The translations under genes were made by a program, and so were the position numbers. A DNA stretch of 64,000 bases from JANSWP01 sp041941305. GTDB lineage: Bacteria > Bacteroidota > Bacteroidia > Chitinophagales > Saprospiraceae. This document shows positions 40,713 through 47,625 of this stretch, piece after piece. Location: positions 40,367 to 104,366 of the forward strand of contig JBGTQJ010000031.1 of assembly GCA_041941305.1 (NCBI GenBank), given 5' to 3'. Under the pieces are notes generated by a model. It saw only the letters and a program-made list of their open reading frames with translations, had not been told where the DNA came from and ran no database searches. Position 1 is the stretch's first letter, and the number at the start of each line of letters is the position of its first letter.

Positions 40713-42668
40713 ATGAATACGAAATATAAAACACACCTTTTGCTCATAGAGGATAACCCTGGGGATGTAGAACTGATTAAAATTTATTTGAAAGATGCAG
40801 CAATGAAATGCGAATTGCATGTGGCAGAGTCTTTTTTTGAAGGTAATGAATTGCTACAAACCCGGAAAATAGACCTGGTACTTCTTGATCTTTCCCTTCC
40901 GGACTCCAACGGTTTTAAAACCCTGACAAAATATCTGGAAAAAAATGCCAATACCCCCGTAATTATTTTAACTGGAACTAATAATGAGATTATTGGAAAC
41001 CAAGCAGTTAAAGCCGGAGCCCAAGACTTTTTGGTAAAAGGGCAATTGGATGGGAAATTACTTGGCAGAACCATTCGGTATTCCTTACAAAGATTTAAAA
41101 CACAGCTGAAATTACTGGAAACTGCCAAGGAACTTGAAATCAACAAAAAGCGATACATAGAAGCACAGGAGATGGCTCAATTTGGAAATTGGGAAATGGA
41201 TATTGTGACCAATGAAATGAAGTGGACCAATCAGGTATATCGCATATTCAATTTCCAACCTGGGAGCTTGTCACCTACGCTTTCCGATTATTTTGATTAT
41301 GTGCATTTGGAGGATAAAGAGAAAGTAGAGGCGTTTTTTGAAACCGTAGCCAAAGATGGACAATTGCATCGTTTAGAGCATCGCTTATTACTCGATGGCA
41401 AAATGATAAAATATGTTGCGGTACAAGCCAAAGTATATTACGACGAACTGACTGAGAAAATTCTTTTGGTAGGTGGTATCCAGGATGTTACAGAGCGGAA
41501 GGTTTCTGAAAAATTGATTATTGAAAAGAATATCGCTGGAAAAGCAGCAAAGGTGAAAGAAGAAGCTTTAGCTGAAATGAGTTTTCACATCAGAACTCCC
41601 CTTTCTTCAATTGTAAACCTACTTTACCTGCTCGATAATAGTCAGACAACCCACAATCAAAAAGAGTACATTAACGGGCTTAAAACTTCAGTAGACGACT
41701 TGTCTATTGCGATAAATAATATGCTCAACTTCTCTGTTCTGGTTTCTGATGAGGTGCGAGTTGATGCCGAAGAATTTAGTATAAAAGAATTTTTCCAGAG
41801 TATTCAGCAGGTAGTCCAAATCAAGGCAGATAGCAGCAAATTGAAGTTGAATTTTGAAGTTGATGATAAGGTTCCTGATAAATTGATAGGTGATCCAAAG
41901 ATGATTACTCAAATATTGTACAATCTTCTTGATAATTCCATAAAGTTTACAAATGAGGAGGGTACCATTGCAGTGACTGCTACGGCAACCAATGTACAGG
42001 CTTCAAAAATGAATTTGATAATTAGTGTAAAAGATACGGGGCGTGGAATTGCTCGTGGAAAAGTCAAACAATTATTGGAGTCAGACAAATTGCTGGAAAT
42101 TTATTCAGAGGAGAAAGAGGAAAACGGAGGTAAAAATCGTCAATTGGGTATTGCAATCGTAAATAAACTGACAAAAACGATGGGGGGAGAAATGGAAATT
42201 TCCAGTAAAGAAGGAGAGGGAACTGAGTTTATCATTAATCTACCAATAAAGTCAGCAAAACAAACCAAAATACTTGCAGGGAATGCTCCTGAGGTACCGC
42301 TGAAAATATTACTCGTTGAAGACCATTTCCTCAATCAAATTGCCACCAAAAAAGTATTAACCACCTGGTCTGATTTGGTCACCGTAGATATTGCCGAAAA
42401 TGGCTTAATCGGCGTTGAAAAATTTAAGGAGCATGGTTATGACCTGATATTAATGGACATTCAAATGCCCGTAATGGATGGTTATGATGCGACTCGAAAA
42501 ATTCGAGAGGTTAGCGATGTCCCGATAATAGCACTCTCTGCAAATTCATCCAAACAGGAGCAAGACCGAAGTTTTGGAGTTGGGATGAATGATTATTTAG
42601 CCAAACCATTCAAACCCCAGGATTTGCACGCCAAGATTATGAACCTGTTGAGTTTGGTTTTGAATTAA
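40713..42668 (+). CDS. Hybrid two-component protein REC-PAS-HisKA-HATPase-REC, displaced H-box
   Basis: 651 residues. Receiver 1 (~7-123; D59 in LLDLSLP), PAS (~150-265; AQFGNWEMDIVTNEMKWTNQ), HisKA (~275-345), HATPase_c (~395-500; N-box YNLLDNSIKF, G1 DTGRGI, G2 RQLGIAIVNKL), receiver 2 (~530-645; LMDIQMPVMDGYDATRKIRE with MPVMDG after the acceptor Asp). The H-box reads EMSFHIRTPL where the consensus is MSHE-RTPL: Phe291 occupies the phosphoacceptor site and the His sits one residue later (292) in place of the Glu. The sequence of the codons is clear (AGT TTT CAC ATC). Whether it autophosphorylates is therefore open. No membrane segment, so cytosolic. Confidence 0.93.
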   Translation: MNTKYKTHLLLIEDNPGDVELIKIYLKDAAMKCELHVAESFFEGNELLQTRKIDLVLLDLSLPDSNGFKTLTKYLEKNANTPVIILTGTNNEIIGNQAVKAGAQDFLVKGQLDGKLLGRTIRYSLQRFKTQLKLLETAKELEINKKRYIEAQEMAQFGNWEMDIVTNEMKWTNQVYRIFNFQPGSLSPTLSDYFDYVHLEDKEKVEAFFETVAKDGQLHRLEHRLLLDGKMIKYVAVQAKVYYDELTEKILLVGGIQDVTERKVSEKLIIEKNIAGKAAKVKEEALAEMSFHIRTPLSSIVNLLYLLDNSQTTHNQKEYINGLKTSVDDLSIAINNMLNFSVLVSDEVRVDAEEFSIKEFFQSIQQVVQIKADSSKLKLNFEVDDKVPDKLIGDPKMITQILYNLLDNSIKFTNEEGTIAVTATATNVQASKMNLIISVKDTGRGIARGKVKQLLESDKLLEIYSEEKEENGGKNRQLGIAIVNKLTKTMGGEMEISSKEGEGTEFIINLPIKSAKQTKILAGNAPEVPLKILLVEDHFLNQIATKKVLTTWSDLVTVDIAENGLIGVEKFKEHGYDLILMDIQMPVMDGYDATRKIREVSDVPIIALSANSSKQEQDRSFGVGMNDYLAKPFKPQDLHAKIMNLLSLVLN

Positions 42669-43189
42669 TAATTTGAATAAAGGGTTAAGATATGCCAAGC
42701 CCTCGGGTTTTTAGTTAGGAGGCATTTCCAAAATGCCTCCTAATTTATCCTCACACATCAATCTTTCAATTCAAGAGAATTTAAGAAGTATTTTGCTTTT
42801 TCATTGCCTTTGACCTGGCTGTAGCACATTGATTGAAGAATGTACATTCTGTTTTTGACCAAAGGTAGAAAGGGTCCTGGAAATCGTAATTAATATGAAG
42901 AGCGATGATTTGAAGAAAGAATTATAGGAGAACATAGATGGTAATAATTTTAGAGAGATTAAACCTGACAAATTGTCTTTTTGGTTGATTAATAGGGGAT
43001 AAAGATGAGTTATCAAAAAATGATAAATTAAGATGCCAAAAGTAGGATTATTCATGACAGTTGGAGAAATAATCCTATTTTATCCAAAATAATTCTCTTT
43101 AAGTAGAAGAATCCCAAAAATACCCGTGGTGGATTTTATATTTGCTCCTGCTTTCTCCATAGTTTCAAATATTTCACAATCAATATATT
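42669..43189. other. Intergenic region after the hybrid kinase
   Basis: 521 bp. Contains the terminator 42715-42743 and then AT-rich DNA in which I see no gene, repeat family or promoter of note. An open frame on the minus strand (42801-43055) has no protein-like character. Confidence 0.5.
42715..42743 (+). terminator. Terminator of the hybrid kinase gene
   Basis: TTAGGAGGCATTT-CCA-AAATGCCTCCTAA, 13 bp perfect stem, 46 bp after the stop codon, followed by TTTAT. Confidence 0.75.
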
Positions 43190-43534
43190 ATGGCAAGAAG
43201 AAGATTAAGAGTGACGGGCTTTACTCGTTTTTTATTGTTTATGCTTATTGTTATTCCAGCAGCTTACTTTGGTGTTTCGTATTACAAAGGGGAAGATGGT
43301 ATTCAAAATCTCAAGGATTTATTAAACATAGATAGTCAAAAAACAGAAGTACCTGCGAGCACGGATGCAACCAACTCAAATCTGGATTGTGCAACTTTAG
43401 CAACTGAAAATGCGGATTTGACGAAGCGACTACTTGAAAAATCTCAGCAGGTTACGACCCTTTATAAAGAAATAGAGGATTTAAAAGCGGAAATCGCATC
43501 ATTGAAAGATGGGGATTCTGGAGGAGGCGAGTAA
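43190..43534 (+). CDS. Small membrane-anchored coiled-coil protein, unknown
   Basis: 114 residues: basic MARRRLRVTGFTRF, one membrane segment (LLFMLIVIPAAYFGVSYY, ~15-32), a variable Ser/Thr-rich linker, then a coiled coil with hydrophobic heptads (ATENADLTKRLLEKSQQVTT through AEIASLK). Ends GDSGGGE. It could be a periplasmic spacer or a partner of the next membrane protein. Function unknown; I recognise no family beyond the general form. The next gene (holin-like membrane protein) is 93 bp downstream on the same strand. Confidence 0.7.
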   Translation: MARRRLRVTGFTRFLLFMLIVIPAAYFGVSYYKGEDGIQNLKDLLNIDSQKTEVPASTDATNSNLDCATLATENADLTKRLLEKSQQVTTLYKEIEDLKAEIASLKDGDSGGGE

Positions 43535-43627
43535 AGGGTACATATAGTTTTGATTTTGCAGATTCAGCCTGACTGATCATTTTTGTGAACCAATCATCTA
43601 ACAACATAACCATTAAAATTTTTGATC

Positions 43628-43954
43628 ATGGGATTTATTATAGGAATTTTAGTTACTGCCGGAGCATTTTTTATTGGTGCTCAATTACTTAGAGGAGTTG
43701 AGGTGACTGATTTTATGAGAGCTATCATTGTTGCCCTAACTGTTGGCGTATTGGACTTTTTTGTGGGCAATTTATTAACCTTTGTCACTTTGGGCCTATT
43801 AGGCTGGGGAGTATTCAAATTGGTTTTATATGCAGTGCTCATAAAAATTGCGGATTACTTCCTGAAAGGCTTTAAAGTTGAGAATTTCTGGTGGGCTTTG
43901 GCCCTGGCAGTGATTGTTTCAGGTATCAATACAATATTTTATCAAATATTCTAA
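43628..43954 (+). CDS. Phage-holin-superfamily-like small membrane protein
   Basis: 108 residues from the ATG at 43628 (TTG at 43622 two codons earlier is less likely). Four hydrophobic segments: GFIIGILVTAGAFFIGAQLL, FMRAIIVALTVGVLDFFVG, FVTLGLLGWGVFKLVLYAVL and FWWALALAVIVSGINTIFY. This is the 4-TMS phage-holin/DUF-type family common as a chromosomal gene in Bacteroidota; it is not evidence for a prophage. Function unknown. Terminator follows. Confidence 0.8.
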   Translation: MGFIIGILVTAGAFFIGAQLLRGVEVTDFMRAIIVALTVGVLDFFVGNLLTFVTLGLLGWGVFKLVLYAVLIKIADYFLKGFKVENFWWALALAVIVSGINTIFYQIF

Positions 43955-43965
43955 GATCACTTCAA

Positions 43966-43999
43966 AAGGGAAATTAAATAGTAAAAGTTAATTTCCCTT
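43966..43999 (+). terminator. Terminator after the holin-like gene
   Basis: AAGGGAAATTAA (43966-43977) and TTAATTTCCCTT (43988-43999), 12 bp perfect stem with a 10 nt loop, followed by CAAATTTTT. Confidence 0.75.
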
Positions 44000-44042
44000 C
44001 AAATTTTTCCACAAAATCCAAACATTCACCCCTTCTAATCCC

Positions 44043-44070
44043 TTGACATTCCCACATTCTTCTATCTTTG
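44043..44070 (+). promoter_or_regulatory. Promoter of carA
   Basis: TTG (44043-44045), 17 bp spacer, TATCTTTG (44063-44070), an exact -7 box. Transcription would start near 44076, ~30 nt before the carA ATG at 44106. Confidence 0.65.
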
Positions 44071-44105
44071 CGCCGATTTTTTAAACAGCAATAAAAAGGC
44101 GCAAA

Positions 44106-45221
44106 ATGCAAGCAGTTCCTGCCGTATTATTATTAGAAGATGGTACCGTGTTTCATGGTCAATCTGCCGGTAAAATAGGTACTACTACTGGCGAAATTTG
44201 TTTCAATACCGGAATGACCGGTTATCAGGAAATCTTCACAGACCCTTCTTACTTTGGTCAAATTTTGGTAACGACCAATGCCCATATTGGTAATTACGGC
44301 ACCAAAGACTTAGAGGTGGAATCAGGAGACATCAAAATTGCTGGATTGATATGCAAAAACTTCACCTGGCAATATTCCCGCAAGCTGGCCACTGAATCCA
44401 TTCAAGAATATTTTGAAAACGAGAACTTGGTAGGCATCTCAGATGTAGATACAAGAGCCATTGTACGCCATATCCGCGATAAGGGGGCAATGAACTGTAT
44501 CATTTCCTCAGAAACATTGGATTTGGAGGTATTGAAAAAGCAACTTGCCAAGGTACCACCGATGGCTGGTTTAGAGTTGGCTTCCAAAGTAAGTACAAAT
44601 GAAGCCTATACTATTGGCGACCCGGGAGCAGATTTTAAAATTGCTGTCCTGGATTTTGGCTGTAAAAAGAATATCCTGAGATGCTTTGAAGAAAGAGGCT
44701 GTTACCTAAAAGTTTTTCCTGCCAAAACATCCTTTGAAGAGTTGAAAGCCTGGGAACCAGATGGGTATTTCCTCTCCAATGGTCCTGGTGATCCTGCTCC
44801 AATGGATTATGCAACGGAAACTGCCAAGAAAATACTCGCTGAGGATAAACCTTTGTTTGGCATATGCTTAGGGCATCAGATTTTGGCACAAGCAGTCGAT
44901 ATTCCTACCTACAAAATGCATCATGGACATCGCGGCATCAATCACCCAGTCAAAAACCTAAAAACCGGGAAATGCGAAATAACCAGCCAAAATCATGGCT
45001 TCGGTGTGAGCCCAGATGCAATCAATGCCAATAAAGACAAAGTTGAGATTACTCACATCAACCTCAACGATGACACCATAGAAGGAATCCGCATTTTGAA
45101 CAGGAAAGCATTTTCTGTACAATACCATCCTGAGGCTTCGCCTGGTCCACATGATGCAAGGTACCTGTTTGATGAGTTCATTGGGATGATGAAAGAAAGT
45201 AAAGTACCCGAATTGGTCTAA
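44106..45221 (+). CDS. carA: Carbamoyl-phosphate synthase small subunit (glutaminase)
   Basis: 371 residues. Hydrolyses glutamine and feeds ammonia to the large subunit for carbamoyl phosphate in pyrimidine and arginine synthesis. N-terminal CPSase domain (LEDGTVFHGQSAGKIGTTTG, YQEIFTDPSYFGQILVTTNA) and C-terminal class-I amidotransferase with Cys254 in FGICLGHQILAQAV and the His/Glu pair in VQYHPEASPGPHDA. The large subunit carB is not in the window, which is common in this phylum. Good promoter upstream; enolase follows after 151 bp containing a 48 bp palindrome. Confidence 0.97.
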   Translation: MQAVPAVLLLEDGTVFHGQSAGKIGTTTGEICFNTGMTGYQEIFTDPSYFGQILVTTNAHIGNYGTKDLEVESGDIKIAGLICKNFTWQYSRKLATESIQEYFENENLVGISDVDTRAIVRHIRDKGAMNCIISSETLDLEVLKKQLAKVPPMAGLELASKVSTNEAYTIGDPGADFKIAVLDFGCKKNILRCFEERGCYLKVFPAKTSFEELKAWEPDGYFLSNGPGDPAPMDYATETAKKILAEDKPLFGICLGHQILAQAVDIPTYKMHHGHRGINHPVKNLKTGKCEITSQNHGFGVSPDAINANKDKVEITHINLNDDTIEGIRILNRKAFSVQYHPEASPGPHDARYLFDEFIGMMKESKVPELV

Positions 45222-45295
45222 GCCTTTTTTGATACCTGCCCTTACCAGTAGACTTTATTCTAAAAATAGTTATCAAATAATAATATTATAGTATA

Positions 45296-45343
45296 GAGCG
45301 GCAGGGTTTTGAACCCTAATGGTTATTCAAAACCCTGCCGCTC
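45296..45343 (+). terminator. 18 bp perfect palindrome between carA and eno
   Basis: GAGCGGCAGGGTTTTGAA (45296-45313) and its exact complement (45326-45343), 12 nt loop. An ATG in the loop (45319) is in frame with eno but is part of the hairpin, not a start. A T-rich run follows (TTAAGGTTTTTTC). Confidence 0.7.
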
Positions 45344-45372
45344 TTAAGGTTTTTTCAAAACAAATCAAATCG

Positions 45373-46656
45373 ATGAGCATCATAAGTGACATTCGTGCAA
45401 GAGAAATTCTGGATTCCAGGGGAAATCCAACCGTAGAGGTAGAAGTATTAACTATGAATGGACATGTCGGAAGAGCTGCTGTTCCCTCAGGAGCTTCTAC
45501 AGGCAAGTATGAAGCAGTGGAATTGAGAGATGAAGATAAATCCAGGTTTCTTGGGAAAGGCGTTTTGAATGCTTGTAAGAATGTAGAAGAAATTATTTCG
45601 GAAGCACTGATTGGAGAAGATATTTTTGACCAAAGGGATCTGGACAATTTAATGATTGAATTGGATGGTACTTCCAATAAAAACAAATTAGGAGCCAATG
45701 CCATTCTTGGTGTTTCTTTGGCAGTTGCAAAAGCAGCCGCTGCTGAAGCTGGATTGCCTTTGTATCGTTATGTTGGAGGTGCCAATGCACATGTACTTCC
45801 AGTGCCAATGATGAATATTCTGAACGGAGGTTCTCATGCAGATAATAGTATTGATTTTCAGGAGTTTATGATTATGCCAGTGGGAGCTGAGACCTTCTCA
45901 GAAGGATTGAGAATGGGCGTAGAAGTTTTCCACAACTTGAAAAAGGTATTAAAATCCAAGGGATATTCCACAAATGTAGGAGATGAGGGTGGTTTTGCTC
46001 CGAATATCAAATCAAATGTAGAAGCCGTTGAAACGGTTTTGCAAGCCATTGAAAAATCTGGTTATCAACCAGGTAATGATATGATGATTGCAATGGATGC
46101 AGCTGCTTCTGAATTCTACAATTCGGAAGAAGGCGTTTATCATTTTTTCAAATCTACAGGAGATAAATTGACGTCTGATGAAATGGTGGATTACTGGAAA
46201 GGCTGGGTGGAAAAATATCCGATTCTTTCAATTGAAGATGGTCTGGATGAGGACGATTGGACGGGCTGGACAGCATTGACTAAAAGTTTGGGTAATAAAT
46301 GCCAATTGGTGGGCGATGATCTTTTTGTGACAAACACGGAAAGACTTCAAAAAGGTATTGATACCGACGCTGCCAATTCAATACTCATTAAAGTCAACCA
46401 GATTGGAACCTTGACAGAAACTACAGAGGCTGTTCGTTTGGCAACCAGAAATGCTTTCACCAGTGTGATGAGTCACCGATCGGGAGAAACAGAGGATACC
46501 ACGATTGCTGATTTGGCAGTTGCTTTGAATACAGGACAAATTAAGACTGGTTCGGCTTCTCGTTCAGATAGAATTGCGAAATACAATCAATTACTTCGAA
46601 TTGAGGAGGAATTGGGAGATTCTGGGATTTACCCTGGAAAAGCACTTTTGGGTTAA
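45373..46656 (+). CDS. eno: Enolase
   Basis: 427 residues from the ATG at 45373 (MSIISDIRAREILDSRGNPT). Interconverts 2-phosphoglycerate and phosphoenolpyruvate. Standard motifs: VPSGASTGKYEAVELRD, LGANAILGVSLAVAKAAA, MPVGAETFSEGLRMG, VGDEGGFAPNI, catalytic block IEDGLDEDDWTGW, QLVGDDLFVTN, KVNQIGTLTETTEA and SHRSGETEDTTIADLAV. Normal length. The longer frame from 45319 translates the palindrome upstream and is rejected. Confidence 0.98.
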   Translation: MSIISDIRAREILDSRGNPTVEVEVLTMNGHVGRAAVPSGASTGKYEAVELRDEDKSRFLGKGVLNACKNVEEIISEALIGEDIFDQRDLDNLMIELDGTSNKNKLGANAILGVSLAVAKAAAAEAGLPLYRYVGGANAHVLPVPMMNILNGGSHADNSIDFQEFMIMPVGAETFSEGLRMGVEVFHNLKKVLKSKGYSTNVGDEGGFAPNIKSNVEAVETVLQAIEKSGYQPGNDMMIAMDAAASEFYNSEEGVYHFFKSTGDKLTSDEMVDYWKGWVEKYPILSIEDGLDEDDWTGWTALTKSLGNKCQLVGDDLFVTNTERLQKGIDTDAANSILIKVNQIGTLTETTEAVRLATRNAFTSVMSHRSGETEDTTIADLAVALNTGQIKTGSASRSDRIAKYNQLLRIEEELGDSGIYPGKALLG

Positions 46657-46716
46657 GGAAATTCAAAAACCCTATGCCCATAGTTGCTTTATTCTCAAAA
46701 AATGCTTAAATCGCAC

Positions 46717-46750
46717 AAGCCTGTCAAAAAAATGCGTTTTTGACAGGCTT
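46717..46750 (+). terminator. Terminator of eno
   Basis: AAGCCTGTCAAAAA (46717-46730), loop AATGCG, TTTTTGACAGGCTT (46737-46750), then TTTT: a textbook rho-independent terminator. Confidence 0.85.
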
Positions 46751-46821
46751 TTTTATGAAACGAGGAACAGGGTTTGCAATAAAACCCTTGATTCTATAAA
46801 AAAAGAAAATCTCACGTCATT

Positions 46822-47565
46822 ATGGCAGAATTAACAAACGGCAATGGCAATATAAAAAGACGCAACATGAAACGGTGGAAACGTTTGAAAGGGGAAAACT
46901 CCTGGACGATGTTTAAAGTGATTTCTGAATTTGTGGATGGCTTTGAGCGATTGAATGAAATCGGTCCCTGTATTTCAATTTTTGGTTCCGCAAGAACCAA
47001 ACCTGCTGATCCACTCTATCAAAAAACCGTAAAAATAGCTCAACGCTTGAGTGAAGAGGGTTTTGGAATCATTACAGGAGGAGGTCCTGGTGTGATGGAA
47101 GCAGGAAATAAAGGAGCCTCCCTGGTTGAAGGAGGTATTTCCGTAGGACTCAATATCAATTTGCCTTTTGAGCAAAACAATAACATCTATATTGATCGGG
47201 ACAAGATTCTCAATCACCATTACTTTTTTGTACGAAAGGTGATGTTTGTAAAATATGCACAGGCATTTGTCATCATGCCTGGAGGCTTTGGTACCCTGGA
47301 TGAGTTTTTTGAAGTTTTGACTTTGGTGCAAACCAAAAAAATAACCAAAGTCCCTATGATTCTGGTTGGAAGGGAATTTTGGTCGGGCTTGGAAGCCTGG
47401 ATTAAAAAGGTATTGTTGGAAGAAAATAGCAATATCAGCCCAGGAGACCTTGATTTGTTTCATATAGTCGATGAAATAGAGGAAGTGATTGATATCATCA
47501 ATAAATTTTATCCTGAGGACGAGTCCGGTGATGGGCAATTGGTACCGAATTATGAGTTGATATAG
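46822..47565 (+). CDS. LOG-family protein (cytokinin-activating-type nucleotide hydrolase)
   Basis: 247 residues. Signature GGGPGVMEAGNKGA and PGGFGTLDEFFEVLT, i.e. the PGGxGTxxE motif that binds the nucleotide. LOG proteins cleave adenosine-type nucleoside 5'-monophosphates to base and ribose 5-phosphate (or pyrimidine/purine monophosphates in the bacterial PpnN branch); size here is that of the short TIGR00730 type. An N-terminal stretch of ~45 residues, rich in Lys/Arg (GNIKRRNMKRWKRLKGE), precedes the domain. Substrate uncertain. Ends in a shared bidirectional terminator. Confidence 0.9.
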   Translation: MAELTNGNGNIKRRNMKRWKRLKGENSWTMFKVISEFVDGFERLNEIGPCISIFGSARTKPADPLYQKTVKIAQRLSEEGFGIITGGGPGVMEAGNKGASLVEGGISVGLNINLPFEQNNNIYIDRDKILNHHYFFVRKVMFVKYAQAFVIMPGGFGTLDEFFEVLTLVQTKKITKVPMILVGREFWSGLEAWIKKVLLEENSNISPGDLDLFHIVDEIEEVIDIINKFYPEDESGDGQLVPNYELI

Positions 47566-47569
47566 ATTT

Positions 47570-47618
47570 AGCCTAAAAACTCTTGGAGCGTTCAAAACGC
47601 TCCAAGAGTTTTTAGGCT
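47570..47618. terminator. 23 bp perfect-stem bidirectional terminator
   Basis: Arms 47570-47592 and 47596-47618 are exact complements around loop CAA; includes AAAAACTCTTGGAGCGTT. It lies between the stops of the LOG gene and the minus-strand barrel gene and has A5/T5 runs on the two sides, suiting both directions. Confidence 0.85.
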
Positions 47619-47625
47619 ATCGTTG

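Noticed and set aside
43628..43954. Evidence of a prophage (holin-like protein)
   Set aside because: The 4-TMS family is common as an ordinary chromosomal gene in Bacteroidota; no lysin, capsid or integrase nearby.
45319..45372. 18-codon N-terminal extension of enolase
   Set aside because: The ATG lies in the loop of a perfect palindrome and the added residues do not belong to enolase; the family start MSIISDIRAREI is at 45373.
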